A stretch of 36,494 nt of DNA from Gammaproteobacteria bacterium (GCA_024275295.1 JAJRZI010000087.1:1-36494), one strand, 5' to 3'; numbered from the stretch's first letter, positions 17,119-27,008 are shown. Numbers and translations: made by a program. Notes: generated from the sequence alone by a model not told the origin.

Positions 17119-20100
17119 ATGGGCATTCTGAATACCTTGTTTGCAAAATCAAAAACTGCTCCCCGGCTATTCATTACCATTGCAGGAGCAACACTGCTAT
17201 TGGCGCCTCTTTCATTACATTCAGCACCATCCCAAAAACCGCTCTTCCTGCAGCAACGTGTAAAGCCCAACATCATGCTGCTGCTGGATAATTCCGCCTC
17301 AATGTTTAAAGAGGTCATACATTATAAAACCGGGGACTGCCCATATAACATTAGCTGCTACCTGGATTTTACCCCGGATTATATAGATTTTCATGGCCAC
17401 AAAGTGATTGATAAAGCCAAACACTTAAGGCTCTGTCCATGCTACAACACCCTAATGTTCGACCCATCAAAGACCTATACACCATGGAGAGGGGAAGACA
17501 AAGATGGCCAACCGTATCAAGATGCAAAGGTAGATAAAGCACATGCAAACCCCTACCTCGCAAGCAGCACACCCTGCGCCGCAGGAACTGGTGATCATTC
17601 TATAAACACCGGTACTGGGGTGTGCGATCTTACAGCAGATATGGGGCCAGATGGCAATGGGGCATATTACTACCCATGGGTTGACGATAACAGCAACCAA
17701 AAGTATGACAAGGGTGAGTGTAAAATCGGTGACAGTGATAGGGTCTGGGTTAGCCAGATGTCAGCCGAACAGCAGCAGAACTTTGCCAACTGGTTCAGCT
17801 ACTATCGCAAAAGGGATTACGTCATGAAACGCGCACTATCCGAGATCATATCTGAATCTCAGGAACGCGTTGGTATGGCTGTTCTTAATGTGATTACTTA
17901 TAACCGTGATGGCACACGCGCAGACGATCAGCTTGGTGTTGAAGTTGCAAACATGGATGTCGCAGAAAATAAAAACCAATTATTACATAATCTATTTCAG
18001 GTCAGACCATACGGTAGCACATTTCTGCGAAAGACATTAGATAATGTCGGACGCTATTTTGAGACCGGCAATGAGATTGGAGAGGGTCTTTTTGGTTTCA
18101 CACCAACCTATGGATCACCCATATTGAGCGCAGAGGATGGCGGTGAATGCCAGCAAAATTTTGTGATCGCACTCTCTGACGGACACTGGAATGGCCCCTC
18201 CCCAGAAGTTGGCAATGCGGATAAACATAATGGAGATAGTGACAACCCGTATGATGGACAATCCTATGCTGATGACCATGCAGATACCCTGGCAGATGTT
18301 GCCATGTATTACTACAAGAGAGATCTATCACCACTTCCCAATAAAGTCCCGGCACCGGCCATATTCCCTGGCGAAAGCAAAGATGATAATCCTGCACAAC
18401 ACCTGGTTACATATACCGTTGCTTTTGGCTTAAGTGGCCACATTCCTATTATCGACTCAACCCCCTGCTATCCAGGCAACCGTGAAGATTCAGTTGAAGC
18501 GCAGAGGTGGCCAGAAATCTGCACAAACCCCGATACAGACCAAGGCAGCGGGTGGCCAGAGCCTATAAAAAACAAAGACACTATCGATGATATGCTGCAT
18601 GCCGCATGGAATGGTCGCGGGCAATTTTTAAGCGCTACCAATCCGCAAGCACTCATAACCAAACTGCAAGCCGCCATATCTGATATTGCCGTCCGCACAG
18701 AGGCCACACCGGCTGCTGCTGCTGTCACTGTCAACTCAACAAATATGCGATCCGGTGGATACATCTATCAGGCAGGATTTGATTCAAAGAGTTGGTCTGG
18801 CCAACTTTCCGCCTACAGACTCACTGGAAACCAGTTGGATGACAAACCCGAATGGGAAGCACATAAACTGCTTTTAGAACGAGCAGATCCCAGGGTAATG
18901 ATCACATACAATGGAACCGCTGGTGTACCCTTTAAATTCCCTGATGACTACCAAAACCTGAATAATCAGAGTGACCTGAACCTAGATCAAGTAAGGGATC
19001 TACTCACCAAAGCTCCGCATGATATTGACACCAGCGATGAAGCTGAAATTTTAGACAACGAACTCTTTGGACAGGCATTGGTGGCATATCTACGCGGAAA
19101 AAGCTCCAGCAGCGAGGGTAATGCCAGCAGCTACAATTTTCGCTCACGCCACGGCAACCTGCTTACCGACATCATCCACTCAGCACCCGTCTATGTTGGA
19201 GGCCCTAATCCTGCCAATTATCCTGACTCCATAGAGACAACCTCCTACCGCCAGTGGGCAAATACAACAGGCGAAGATGATGAGGGCGATACATTCTACG
19301 TAAGTCAGCGCCCACCAATGATCTACGTAGGTACAAATGGCGGAGGCCTGCATGGCTTTAACGCCAATACTGGTGAAGAGGTTTTTGTCTATATCCCGAA
19401 ATCACTCTTTTCAGATGCTGCGGAGGCTGGCTTGCACTGGCTTGCTGACCCAAGCTATGACCACCATTATTATGCAGATCAAACGCCAGCGGTTGGTAAT
19501 GTTTTTATTGATGGTCAATGGAAAACCCTCCTTGTAAGTGGATTACGCGGAGGCGGCAAGGCACTGTTTGCACTCGACATCACTAATCCAAATGCCCTCG
19601 CTCACCAAGCTGCCGCAGCAAAAAAGTACTCTGGGAGTTTACTGATGACAACCTTGGGTACACATTTGGTCAACCTACATTAGCAAAACTAAACAATGGG
19701 AAGTGGGCCGCAATTTTCGGCAACGGATATGATAATGCCCCAGATGGCGATGGCAAAGCCAGACTGTTTATTGTTAATTTATCGAATGGATCGCTTATTA
19801 CATCAATAGACACAGGCAGTGGCTCTATTAAACATAAAGACTGCGCTGATGCGGCAAGCCAATGCAATGGACTATCCACACCAGCAGTTGTCGATCTGGA
19901 TGGCGATGGCATAGCGGACAGGGCTTATGCTGGCGATCTGGCCGGTAATCTTTGGGTATTTGACCTATCCAGTACAATCTCAACAAAATGGAGTAAAAGC
20001 CTGTTATTTAAAGCCGAACACGGTTTAGATTCACCACAGCCCATCACCACTCGCCCTGCTGTCACTGTCCACCCACACCAGAGGGGATTGACCACAAAAC

Positions 20101-20771
20101 CTAACACCATGGTATTGTTTGGAACGGGCCAATATATAAATAAAGAGGATATTGATAATACAATCACTCAAAGTTTTTATGGCATCTGGGACAATGGCCA
20201 TACCGTTGCCGATGGTCGAGTCAATCTTGTGGAGCAGAAAATCAAAACCAGCACCACCATCATTAACAATATCTCATACAAAGTACGCACAATGAGTAAC
20301 AACCCTGTTAATTATTCAGCAGAGCAGCGTGGATGGTATGTTGATTTCAATACATCGAAAGAGCGCATTATCGTTAACCCTATCCTTTTTGGTCAGCTTG
20401 TACTCTTTACAACAACGATACCTGACCAAAATCTCTGTGGCGTTACTGGTGGGAGCTGGCTTATGGTTTTAGATTCAAACACTGGCGGCGAACCTAAGTT
20501 TGCTGCACTTGATATCAGCAATGATGGCGTATTATCTGGCTCAGATATGGTCGAAGGCCATAACGTATCAGGGCTTAGATCAGGAGACCTCTATTGGCAA
20601 CCCAGCATCATTCAAACCGGCTCTGGAAATTCAGGCACCATACTCCTGCCCAAAGATAACGAATCAAATACCAGCGGAACAGATGGCAAAGACACCCTTG
20701 ATCAAATCAACATTCAGGGCGCACTCTCTTCAGAAGCACGCTCATCCTGGTCACACTTTAATTTTCAATAA
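17119..20771 (+). CDS. pilY1: PilY1 pilus-tip adhesin, split by a -1 frameshift
   Basis: PilY1 is a tip-located, calcium-dependent type IV pilus factor for assembly, retraction control, adhesion and surface sensing. A signal peptide (TIAGATLLLAPLSLHSA) precedes a von Willebrand A-like domain with MIDAS D57-x-S59-x-S61 in LLLDNSASM. A beta-propeller region follows. The frame from ATG 17119 stops at 19683 (854 aa). From 19626 the -1 frame stays open to TAA 20771 and encodes the family-typical continuation (VLWEFTDDNLGYTFGQPTL) and the calcium loop DLDGDGIAD with YAGDLAGNLWVFDL. Joined, the protein would be about 1217 aa, near normal. The switch falls at A AAA AAG, so this is programmed frameshifting, a lost A, or a sequence error. 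Without the shift the calcium site is lost. Confidence 0.9.
19620..19626 (+). other. Slippery heptamer A AAA AAG in pilY1
   Basis: In the incoming frame the codons are GCA AAA AAG, the same arrangement as the Escherichia coli dnaX frameshift site. A -1 slip resumes at GTA CTC TGG, exactly the frame with family-typical PilY1 sequence. A small hairpin ACTC-TGG-GAGT follows closely. No upstream Shine-Dalgarno-like stimulator is evident. Confidence 0.55.
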
Positions 20772-20807
20772 CGCCACAGCTTATTGATGCTTTCTCACAT
20801 ATAAAAA

Positions 20808-21182
20808 ATGAACATGGACAAACAACACCATAAATCAACCTATATGGCATGCCTTTTAATCGCACTTCTTATGACGGCCACTCAGTCATACGCAGGAAAT
20901 GCGATACATAATTTGGCACATCAGACAGATGCATTACAAGCAGACAGCGAGCTTACGCCAAGATCTCTGGCCGGTAAGTTTTTTGGCTATGATCAAAAAA
21001 CAAGAGAGATATGGGTCAATGATTTTGTATATATGCTAAGTGCAGACTACAGCGTTATCGGCTCATCAACAAAGCTTGGGCTGCTTTCAGCAATCAAACA
21101 CCAGGAGGTCGTAGAATTTGAAACGGCACCTAATCCAAAATACCCATCGATCCCTTATATCGTAGAGATTCGTCGAAAATAA
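20808..21182 (+). CDS. Small periplasmic protein in the PilY2 position
   Basis: The 124-aa product has a signal peptide (YMACLLIALLMTATQSYAG) and a compact domain with IWVNDFVYMLSADYSVIG and HQEVVEFETAPNPKYPSIPYIVEI. I cannot match the sequence firmly, but its place between pilY1 and pilE, its length and the pattern 'N-x-x-x-Y-x-L ... VEFE' fit PilY2, a little-studied accessory protein of Pseudomonas minor-pilin operons. The start is ATG 20808, with a second ATG two codons later. The pilE-like gene starts 5 bp after its stop. Confidence 0.6.
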   Translation: MNMDKQHHKSTYMACLLIALLMTATQSYAGNAIHNLAHQTDALQADSELTPRSLAGKFFGYDQKTREIWVNDFVYMLSADYSVIGSSTKLGLLSAIKHQEVVEFETAPNPKYPSIPYIVEIRRK

Positions 21183-21187
21183 AAACA

Positions 21188-21601
21188 GTGATAAATAGAG
21201 TACTGCACAACGGATTTACTCTGCTTGAGCTCATGATAGCAGTTGTTATTCTCTCTATCCTGGCAACAATAGCCTATCCATCATATATGGGGCAGGTTCG
21301 TAAAACACGGCGCGTTGATGGAAAAAGCGCCGTACTCGAAGTGGCTATGGCTGAATAGCGGTACTATACAAAGAATAAAACCTATACCAAAAACCTAAAA
21401 GAACTATCCATTAATTCCGCCCTAAAGGATAAAAAATCAAAAGAGGGCTATTATACCCTCACCCTAACCGCCAATAAGACAACCTTTACCATCAAAGCAA
21501 CCGCTGCCGGGGCACAAGCAGATGATACTGGTTGCCAAACAATGTCTATTAATCAAATAGGCGAGAAAACATCAACAGGCGGATCATCCGCCTGCTGGTA
21601 G
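21188..21601 (+). pseudogene. pilE: PilE-type minor pilin, interrupted by an in-frame TAG
   Basis: From GTG 21188 the frame encodes the prepilin leader VINRVLHNG and mature start FTLLELMIAVVILSILATIA, with Glu at +5. It then reads YPSYMGQVRKTRRVDGKSAVLEVAMAE, a TAG at 21356-21358 (codon 57), then RYYTKNKTYTKNLKEL and on to a paired Cys loop and GGSSACW, ending at TAG 21601. Family members have QERYY or similar at the stop, so a Glu or Gln codon became TAG by one change. Both halves are clean and in one frame. The truncated peptide would be only a membrane helix. The gene closes the minor-pilin operon. Confidence 0.85.
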
Positions 21602-21614
21602 CCAACACCGCAAG

Positions 21615-22499
21615 TCAGCCTCTAATATTACCAATACCCTCTCCCATACAAAGTTTGGCATCGGGTTCCATTACAGCGCCCCACTCAACGGCATCTTTCC
21701 CAAACAGCAGCACAACCGTCGACCCCATATTGAATCGGCCAATCTCTGCGCCCCGCTCAAATACAATAGGCTCAGAGCTGCCACCTTCATAACTCCAGCT
21801 TCTTATGCTTCGAGACAACGGGGCAACAGTCCCGGCCCAAACCGTATCAATACTTGCCACAAAAATAGCGCCCACCATAATAACCGCCATTGGCCCTGCA
21901 TCGGTCTCAAACAGGTTGACCACACGCTCATTGCGGCTGAACAGCCGTGGCACGGTTCTGGTGGTCGATGGACTCACACTGAACAAACGTCCAGGCACAT
22001 GCAGCATCTTGGTTAACCGCCCGGCAAGCGGGATATGAATACGGTGATAATCCCGCGGCGAGAGATAGATGGTGGCAAAACTGCCATCCTCAAATGCCTC
22101 TACTAACGAGCTATCCCCTCCCACCAACTCTTCCAGTGAATAATCCCTGCCTTTGGCCTGAAAAATACGTCCGTCAACAATCTGGCCAGACTGGCTGAGC
22201 GCACCATCAACAGGACTCAGTACAGCATTGGTTTCAACGGCCAAAGGACGCGCATCAGGACGAAGCGGGCGGGTAAAGAATGCATTGAAACAGCGATAAG
22301 CCGCAAGATCAGGCTCTGCTGCAATGGTCATATCAATGTTGTAGAGCCTGATTGCCTGGCGAATCAATATGTTTTTAAAAGGACGCCATTCACAACGGGT
22401 AATCCAATACATCACCTGAGATAACAGGTGATGCGGCAATAGATAAAGCAGCAGCGCAAACAGCTTATCCATCAGGTTTGTATCAGAGTTATGCTCCAT
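21615..22499 (-). CDS. psd: Phosphatidylserine decarboxylase proenzyme
   Basis: Psd makes phosphatidylethanolamine from phosphatidylserine at the inner membrane. It self-cleaves to form a pyruvoyl cofactor. The cleavage motif is present as FNMGST, with Gly-Ser at the scissile bond (LGST in many homologs). The catalytic Asp (LSPVDGALS) and His (SPRDYHRIHIP) are intact. Length is normal, about 294 aa. GTG 22502 is in frame, but ATG 22499 is preferred. It starts at the rhdA stop (TAGTGATG), so the two are co-transcribed; Pseudomonas also pairs rhdA with psd. Confidence 0.96.
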   Translation of the reverse strand: MEHNSDTNLMDKLFALLLYLLPHHLLSQVMYWITRCEWRPFKNILIRQAIRLYNIDMTIAAEPDLAAYRCFNAFFTRPLRPDARPLAVETNAVLSPVDGALSQSGQIVDGRIFQAKGRDYSLEELVGGDSSLVEAFEDGSFATIYLSPRDYHRIHIPLAGRLTKMLHVPGRLFSVSPSTTRTVPRLFSRNERVVNLFETDAGPMAVIMVGAIFVASIDTVWAGTVAPLSRSIRSWSYEGGSSEPIVFERGAEIGRFNMGSTVVLLFGKDAVEWGAVMEPDAKLCMGEGIGNIRG

Positions 22500-22501
22500 C
22501 A

Positions 22502-23320
22502 CTATTTCTCAATCGGTGTCTCTTCTCTATTGCCCCAATCAGACCAGGAGCCAGGATAGCTTTTCACCTGCGTATACCCTAAAGACTTAAGCGCAATATA
22601 GGTGAGTGATGAGCGATGGTTTGTCTGGCAATAGGTGATGACCTCTTTATCGGGTGTGACGCCACGATCAGTCAGCGCCTGCTTCAGCTCACTGCTGGCT
22701 TTAAAACGCTGGTTATTGAGCGGGTCCATAATATCCTGCCAGTCCCAGTGTTTTGCACCCGGAATATGACCGCCACGACTGGACATCATCTGGCGCCCAA
22801 TATATTCATCCCTGCTGCGCGCATCAATCAGCACGACATCACCATCATCCAAATGCTGCAGGATATAATCCGCCTCAGCAATCGGTTGAGCCGAATAGTG
22901 ACTGACGAAAGTAGCTGGCATGGCTTCCACAACCCCCGCATCCAGCGGGTGGCCATCATTCGCCCAGGCATAAAGCCCACCATTTAGCATCGACATCCGT
23001 TGATGCCCCATAATCTCCAGCGTCCACAGCAGACGTGCCGCCTTGCCACCGCCCTCATCATCATAGGCAACCACATGGGTATCGTTGCCAATACCTGTGG
23101 CGGAGAAGAGGCGTTCCAGATCAGCCGCCTCAGGCACCAGGCCTTGCACGGGCGGGTTGGCCGCAATAATCTGTCCGTATTCAATGTGGACAGCACCCGG
23201 AATATGGTATTGGTTATAGGTTGGCTGCTGACAGAGATCAACCACCAACAAACCATCCTGACCAAGCAACGGCGCCAACTCATTGCCTTCAATAATCAAA
23301 GGTAGATCAAGCACTGACAT
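22502..23320 (-). CDS. rhdA: Thiosulfate sulfurtransferase (RhdA-like rhodanese)
   Basis: The 272-aa protein is a two-domain rhodanese that transfers sulfane sulfur from thiosulfate to acceptors through a cysteine persulfide. The N-terminal domain is inactive. The C-terminal active-site loop is CQTNHRS with Cys at about 231. This loop resembles RhdA of Azotobacter (CQTHHRS) rather than mercaptopyruvate sulfurtransferase (CGSGVT), so thiosulfate is the likelier donor. GRQMMSSRGGHIPGAKHWDW is another family block. The gene starts directly at the stop of the aminotransferase gene (TAGATG) and overlaps the psd start region, forming a tight operon. Confidence 0.92.
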   Translation of the reverse strand: MSVLDLPLIIEGNELAPLLGQDGLLVVDLCQQPTYNQYHIPGAVHIEYGQIIAANPPVQGLVPEAADLERLFSATGIGNDTHVVAYDDEGGGKAARLLWTLEIMGHQRMSMLNGGLYAWANDGHPLDAGVVEAMPATFVSHYSAQPIAEADYILQHLDDGDVVLIDARSRDEYIGRQMMSSRGGHIPGAKHWDWQDIMDPLNNQRFKASSELKQALTDRGVTPDKEVITYCQTNHRSSLTYIALKSLGYTQVKSYPGSWSDWGNREETPIEK

Positions 23321-24508
23321 CTATCTGTTCTCCAATGTTTTTTGTACCGTTGTGAGGGCACTACAGCTTTTCAGTAAGGACTCCAGCGCACCCACGCAGA
23401 GCAAGATATTTTCCGGGCGGCTGCTATAGCCCATCAAGCCAATACGCCAGGCATTGCCTTTCAACGGCCCCAGGCCTGCGCCAATCTCCAGATTATAATA
23501 TTTCAATAGATCAGCCCGTACCGCTGCATCGTTCAGCGCTTCAGGCACACGCACGGCATTCAACTGCGGAAGGCGCCGGTCTTTACGCACCAAAAACTCA
23601 ATGCCCAGCCGCTCTAATCCTGCTCTCAACACAAGATGGTTATGCAGATGCCGATCCCAGGCGTTCTCCAATCCCTCCTCCCTGAGCATCACCAGTGCTT
23701 CATGCAGACCATACAATGCATTAACCGGCGCAGTGTGGTGATAGGCTCTTCGTTTGCCCTTACCCCAATAGGTCATAATAAGGTTTAGATCCATAAACCA
23801 ACTCTGCACCTTGCTCTGGCGGTTTCTAACCTTATCCAAAGCGCGCTCACTAAAGGTAAGGGGAGAGAGTCCCGGTGCGCAATAGAGACACTTCTGGGAA
23901 CCGGAATAGACCGCATCAAGCTCCCACTCATCCACCAAAACAGGCGATCCGCCCAGCGAGGTGACAGTATCAACCAGCGTTAAACAACCGTGCTGAATGG
24001 CCAGATCTGCCAGGGTCCTTGCATCAGATTCAACACCCGTGGAGGTCTCTGCATGCACAAACGCCAGAATCTTTGCATCAGGATTGGTGCTCAGTGCAGC
24101 CTCTACCTTTTCAGGGTCAACCGCTGAACCCCACTCATCCTCTACCATTATCGGTATGCCGCCGCAGCGCTCTACATTCTCCTTCATGCGGCCACCAAAC
24201 AGACCATTCTGGCAGACCACGACCTTATCACCCGGCTCGACCAGATTGGCAAAACAGGCCTCCATACCCGCCGACCCCGGAGCAGACAGGGGAAAGGTCA
24301 CGGCATTTTCTGTTTGGAAGGCGTATTGCAACAACACCTTGGTTTCATCCATCAGATCAATAAAGGCAGGATCCAGATGACCCATCGTCGGCTGTGCCAT
24401 TGCCGCCAGCACGCGAGGATGAATATCTGATGGCCCAGGCCCCATCAACGTACGGGGGGTCGGGTTAAAGGGTTTGATTCGTGCGGCTTTGGCGTCTATA
24501 AAATTCAT
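23321..24508 (-). CDS. Class V aminotransferase, alanine/serine-glyoxylate type
   Basis: The 395-aa PLP enzyme belongs to the alanine/serine-glyoxylate aminotransferase group, which aminates glyoxylate to glycine. Visible blocks are MGPGPSDIHPRVL near the N terminus, SAPGSAGMEACFANLVEPGD, VHAETSTGVESDA, LVDTVTSLGG with the cofactor Asp, SGSQKCLYCAPGLSP containing the PLP lysine, and GLGPLKGNAWRIGLMGYSS near the C terminus. Glyoxylate from photorespiratory 2-phosphoglycolate is a reasonable substrate in an autotroph, but ureidoglycine-glyoxylate activity is also possible. It is first in the operon with rhdA and psd and is preceded by an attenuator-like hairpin. No Shine-Dalgarno is obvious before ATG 24508. 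Confidence 0.9.
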   Translation of the reverse strand: MNFIDAKAARIKPFNPTPRTLMGPGPSDIHPRVLAAMAQPTMGHLDPAFIDLMDETKVLLQYAFQTENAVTFPLSAPGSAGMEACFANLVEPGDKVVVCQNGLFGGRMKENVERCGGIPIMVEDEWGSAVDPEKVEAALSTNPDAKILAFVHAETSTGVESDARTLADLAIQHGCLTLVDTVTSLGGSPVLVDEWELDAVYSGSQKCLYCAPGLSPLTFSERALDKVRNRQSKVQSWFMDLNLIMTYWGKGKRRAYHHTAPVNALYGLHEALVMLREEGLENAWDRHLHNHLVLRAGLERLGIEFLVRKDRRLPQLNAVRVPEALNDAAVRADLLKYYNLEIGAGLGPLKGNAWRIGLMGYSSRPENILLCVGALESLLKSCSALTTVQKTLENR

Positions 24509-24510
24509 GG

Positions 24511-24548
24511 CATAAAATAAAAAGGCTTACCTTTGGCAGTGGTAAACC
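24511..24548 (-). promoter_or_regulatory. Attenuator-like hairpin in the aminotransferase leader
   Basis: On the minus strand GGTTTACC and GGTAAGCC pair over 8 bp (one G-U) around a 9-nt loop. TTTTTATTTTATG follows directly. This is the form of an intrinsic terminator, and it sits 3 bp before the start codon of the operon it would silence. No other gene lies upstream on this strand, which favours attenuation over ordinary termination. Confidence 0.55.
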
Positions 24549-24602
24549 TTTAACTAAAACTGAGGGCAACCTTCACATCAAAATATAACAGGCTGGCACG
24601 TA

Positions 24603-24617
24603 TACCTTATAAAGGTA
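24603..24617. repeat. Inverted repeat TACCTT-ATA-AAGGTA
   Basis: Perfect 6-bp arms with a 3-bp centre lie in the divergent aminotransferase/Hpt intergenic region. In the leader RNA it could form a small hairpin ahead of the attenuator; as DNA it could be an operator. The rest of 24549-24727 holds no gene I can support. Confidence 0.4.
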
Positions 24618-24727
24618 ATAATCACTCACACAGACCCGATAGCAGGCCCGGAGGGTGCTGAATATTACAGGATTTCACCAAACTTTACACATTTGTCAAC
24701 CCACCCAGGTAGAAAAAAGAGATTACA

Positions 24728-25078
24728 GTGGATACTCAAAACACGCTTGACCACGAAGTACTACAGAGCCTCCGGGACGCACTGGAAGATGAGCTGAATG
24801 GCCTCATAGAGGTGTTTATCAGCAGACTTCCTGCGCTCATTGGTCAGATAAAAGAGGCTATAGCAGATGAAGACCTAACAGCATTGCATTTTTCTGCCCA
24901 TTCACTCAAAGGGGCTTCTGGTAACTTTGGTGCCAAAGGATTGCATAATTTTTGTACCAAGCTGGAGGCATCGGCTGACGCCAAAGATTTGCAAGCCGCC
25001 GCTGAATTGTTTGATGCCATTGAAAAAGAGGCAAAAAAGGTTGAACAGGTATTGACAGAAGAGTGGTTGACGAGGTGA
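24728..25078 (+). CDS. Orphan Hpt (histidine phosphotransfer) protein
   Basis: The 116-aa all-helical protein is a stand-alone Hpt domain that shuttles phosphate between a hybrid kinase and a response regulator. The phosphorylated His lies in FSAHSLKGASGNFGAKGLH, the canonical HSLKGxSxNxGA motif. It starts with GTG 24728; the upstream AGAG is a modest ribosome site. No kinase or receiver gene adjoins it, so its partners lie elsewhere. It converges on the SulP gene. Confidence 0.9.
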   Translation: MDTQNTLDHEVLQSLRDALEDELNGLIEVFISRLPALIGQIKEAIADEDLTALHFSAHSLKGASGNFGAKGLHNFCTKLEASADAKDLQAAAELFDAIEKEAKKVEQVLTEEWLTR

Positions 25079-25112
25079 CCAATCGCCAAGGATGACTTGT
25101 GGATACCGACAC

Positions 25113-26858
25113 CTACTTTCGTCGTAGCGGGCAGTTGATATTGTCATAGTCATCGCCGAGTTTCTTCCAGGCATAATCCAGTGCAAATTTGATGCGGGGG
25201 AAGATGCGCTCCTCTCCCAGGCGCTCCATCAGGCCATCGTTGTATCTGAGCGTATCGACAATCTGCTTCTTTGAGCGGGCCATCAGCACCTCAATACCAG
25301 CATCATGCAATCTGTTGATCAGATGGTGCAGCGTCTCCTCACCCGTGGCATCAATTTGGGTAATCCCGCCGCCATCGATAATGATAAAACGCAGCTTGGG
25401 GTTGGCCGCCTCAACAGCCAGCACCTGATCTTCAAAAAAACCGGCATTGGCAAAATAGAGGGCACCGTCATAACGGATAATCGCAATTCGGTCACTGGTT
25501 GGCAGGTCATAGATCTGCATATCCCGCAAGGTACCGTCGCTGTAGCGTGACAGGATAGAAAAGCGTGGGCGCATGGTGCGGTAGAGAAATAGAATCAGAG
25601 AGAGTCCAACCCCCGCCATGATGCCGTAATCCAGATGTGGCGCTAGTAGCAGGGTCAGAACAAAGGTGACCAGCGCCACAATGCCATCATGACGCTGTAC
25701 CTTCCAGATATGGAAAAAGGGATTTATCTTGATCAACCGAATCACGGCCATCACGATAACAACCGCCAGGGTAGCTTGGGGCAGATGGTATAGATGGGGT
25801 GTGAGCCATAACAGCGTAACAGCTACCGCGAGACCCGCAACGATGGAGGAGAAGCCGGTCACGGCACCTGCATTTATATTAATGGCTGAGCGTGAAAAAG
25901 AGCCGGAGACCGGATAACCGGAGAAGAGTCCAGAGGCGATATTGCCCAGCCCCTGGCCGATAAGCTCCTGATTGGCATTCAGGCGCTGTCGGGTGCGGGT
26001 GGCCATTGCCTTGGCAATGGATATCGCCTCCATAAAACCGACCAGCGCGATCACCACAGCAGATGAGAGTAGCTGCCCGATAATCTCCCAATCCAGTGTT
26101 GGAATAGAGAATTCAGGAAGCCCGGCCGGAATAGCACCCACAACTGCCCCTCCGGCCTCTGCAAAGCCTGTCAAAGCGGATATAGCTGTGGTAATTGATA
26201 CTGCAACCAGTACCGAGGGGACTTTGGGCGCATATTTTATCAGGCTAAACATAATAACAAAGGCCAACAGGGCCATGGCCAGTGTCAGGCCGTGGGTCTG
26301 CGTCAGCGCTGCAACCAGTGTATTCCAGATGGTTTCGTAGTGCTGCTCTCCGTTCGCAACAGTGATCCCAAATATCTTACCCAGCTGGGAGCTGGCAATA
26401 ATTAGCGCAACAGCATTGGTAAAACCCAGCACAACGGGGTGTGAGAGCAGATCAACCAGCACACCCAAACGCAACAGCCCCAGGCCCAATTGGAACAGCC
26501 CAATAAGCAGGGCAAGCAAAACAGCATAAGCAAGAAACCCATCACTGCCCACACTGGCCAGTGGCGCCAATGCCGTAGCTGTCATCAGCGAGACAACGGC
26601 AACCGGCCCCGTAGTCAACTGGTGTGAAGAGCCAAATAGCGCTGCAATGATAGGCGGCCATAAGGCCGCATAAAGCCCAAAATGAGGCGGCAGCCCGGCA
26701 AGCTGCGCATAGGCCATCGATTGGGGGGTAAGCACCAGGGCAACGGTAATCCCGGCAAAGATATCTGCACGAAGATGTGCACCCTGCCGCAACTCCCCCA
26801 TCCAGGAGAGGAAGGGAAACAGACGATACCAAACGGGTTGCGTGGTGGCCTTCCGCAT
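25113..26858 (-). CDS. SulP-family anion transporter with STAS domain
   Basis: The 581-aa inner-membrane protein has a SulP/SLC26 transport domain (about residues 20-430; blocks IFAGITVALVLTPQSMAYA, LTTGPVAVVSLMTATALA and SGYPVSGSFSRSAININAGA). A cytoplasmic STAS domain follows (about 450-560; FIIIDGGGITQIDATGEETL). Bacterial members carry sulfate, bicarbonate or dicarboxylates. Sulfate is the default annotation, but with carbon-fixation genes nearby bicarbonate uptake is also possible and is not decided by sequence. It is divergent from the second nhaD across 150 bp. Confidence 0.92.
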   Translation of the reverse strand: MRKATTQPVWYRLFPFLSWMGELRQGAHLRADIFAGITVALVLTPQSMAYAQLAGLPPHFGLYAALWPPIIAALFGSSHQLTTGPVAVVSLMTATALAPLASVGSDGFLAYAVLLALLIGLFQLGLGLLRLGVLVDLLSHPVVLGFTNAVALIIASSQLGKIFGITVANGEQHYETIWNTLVAALTQTHGLTLAMALLAFVIMFSLIKYAPKVPSVLVAVSITTAISALTGFAEAGGAVVGAIPAGLPEFSIPTLDWEIIGQLLSSAVVIALVGFMEAISIAKAMATRTRQRLNANQELIGQGLGNIASGLFSGYPVSGSFSRSAININAGAVTGFSSIVAGLAVAVTLLWLTPHLYHLPQATLAVVIVMAVIRLIKINPFFHIWKVQRHDGIVALVTFVLTLLLAPHLDYGIMAGVGLSLILFLYRTMRPRFSILSRYSDGTLRDMQIYDLPTSDRIAIIRYDGALYFANAGFFEDQVLAVEAANPKLRFIIIDGGGITQIDATGEETLHHLINRLHDAGIEVLMARSKKQIVDTLRYNDGLMERLGEERIFPRIKFALDYAWKKLGDDYDNINCPLRRK

Positions 26859-27008
26859 TTCAATTAGAGATCCAGAGTAAATCTTGTGTGTAATGAATAA
26901 AGGGACATTATCTTCAAATTATTGTATTCTCCGCGGTCGTTTATGTGACAGCGGATAGCTTGTTCGCCATTCTAATATGACAGACAGGTCTAGGTACACC
27001 CTTGGCTT

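Noticed and set aside
7530-21358. Reassignment of TAA/TAG to glutamate
   Set aside because: Many genes here terminate at TAA or TAG at family-typical lengths, so the stops work normally.
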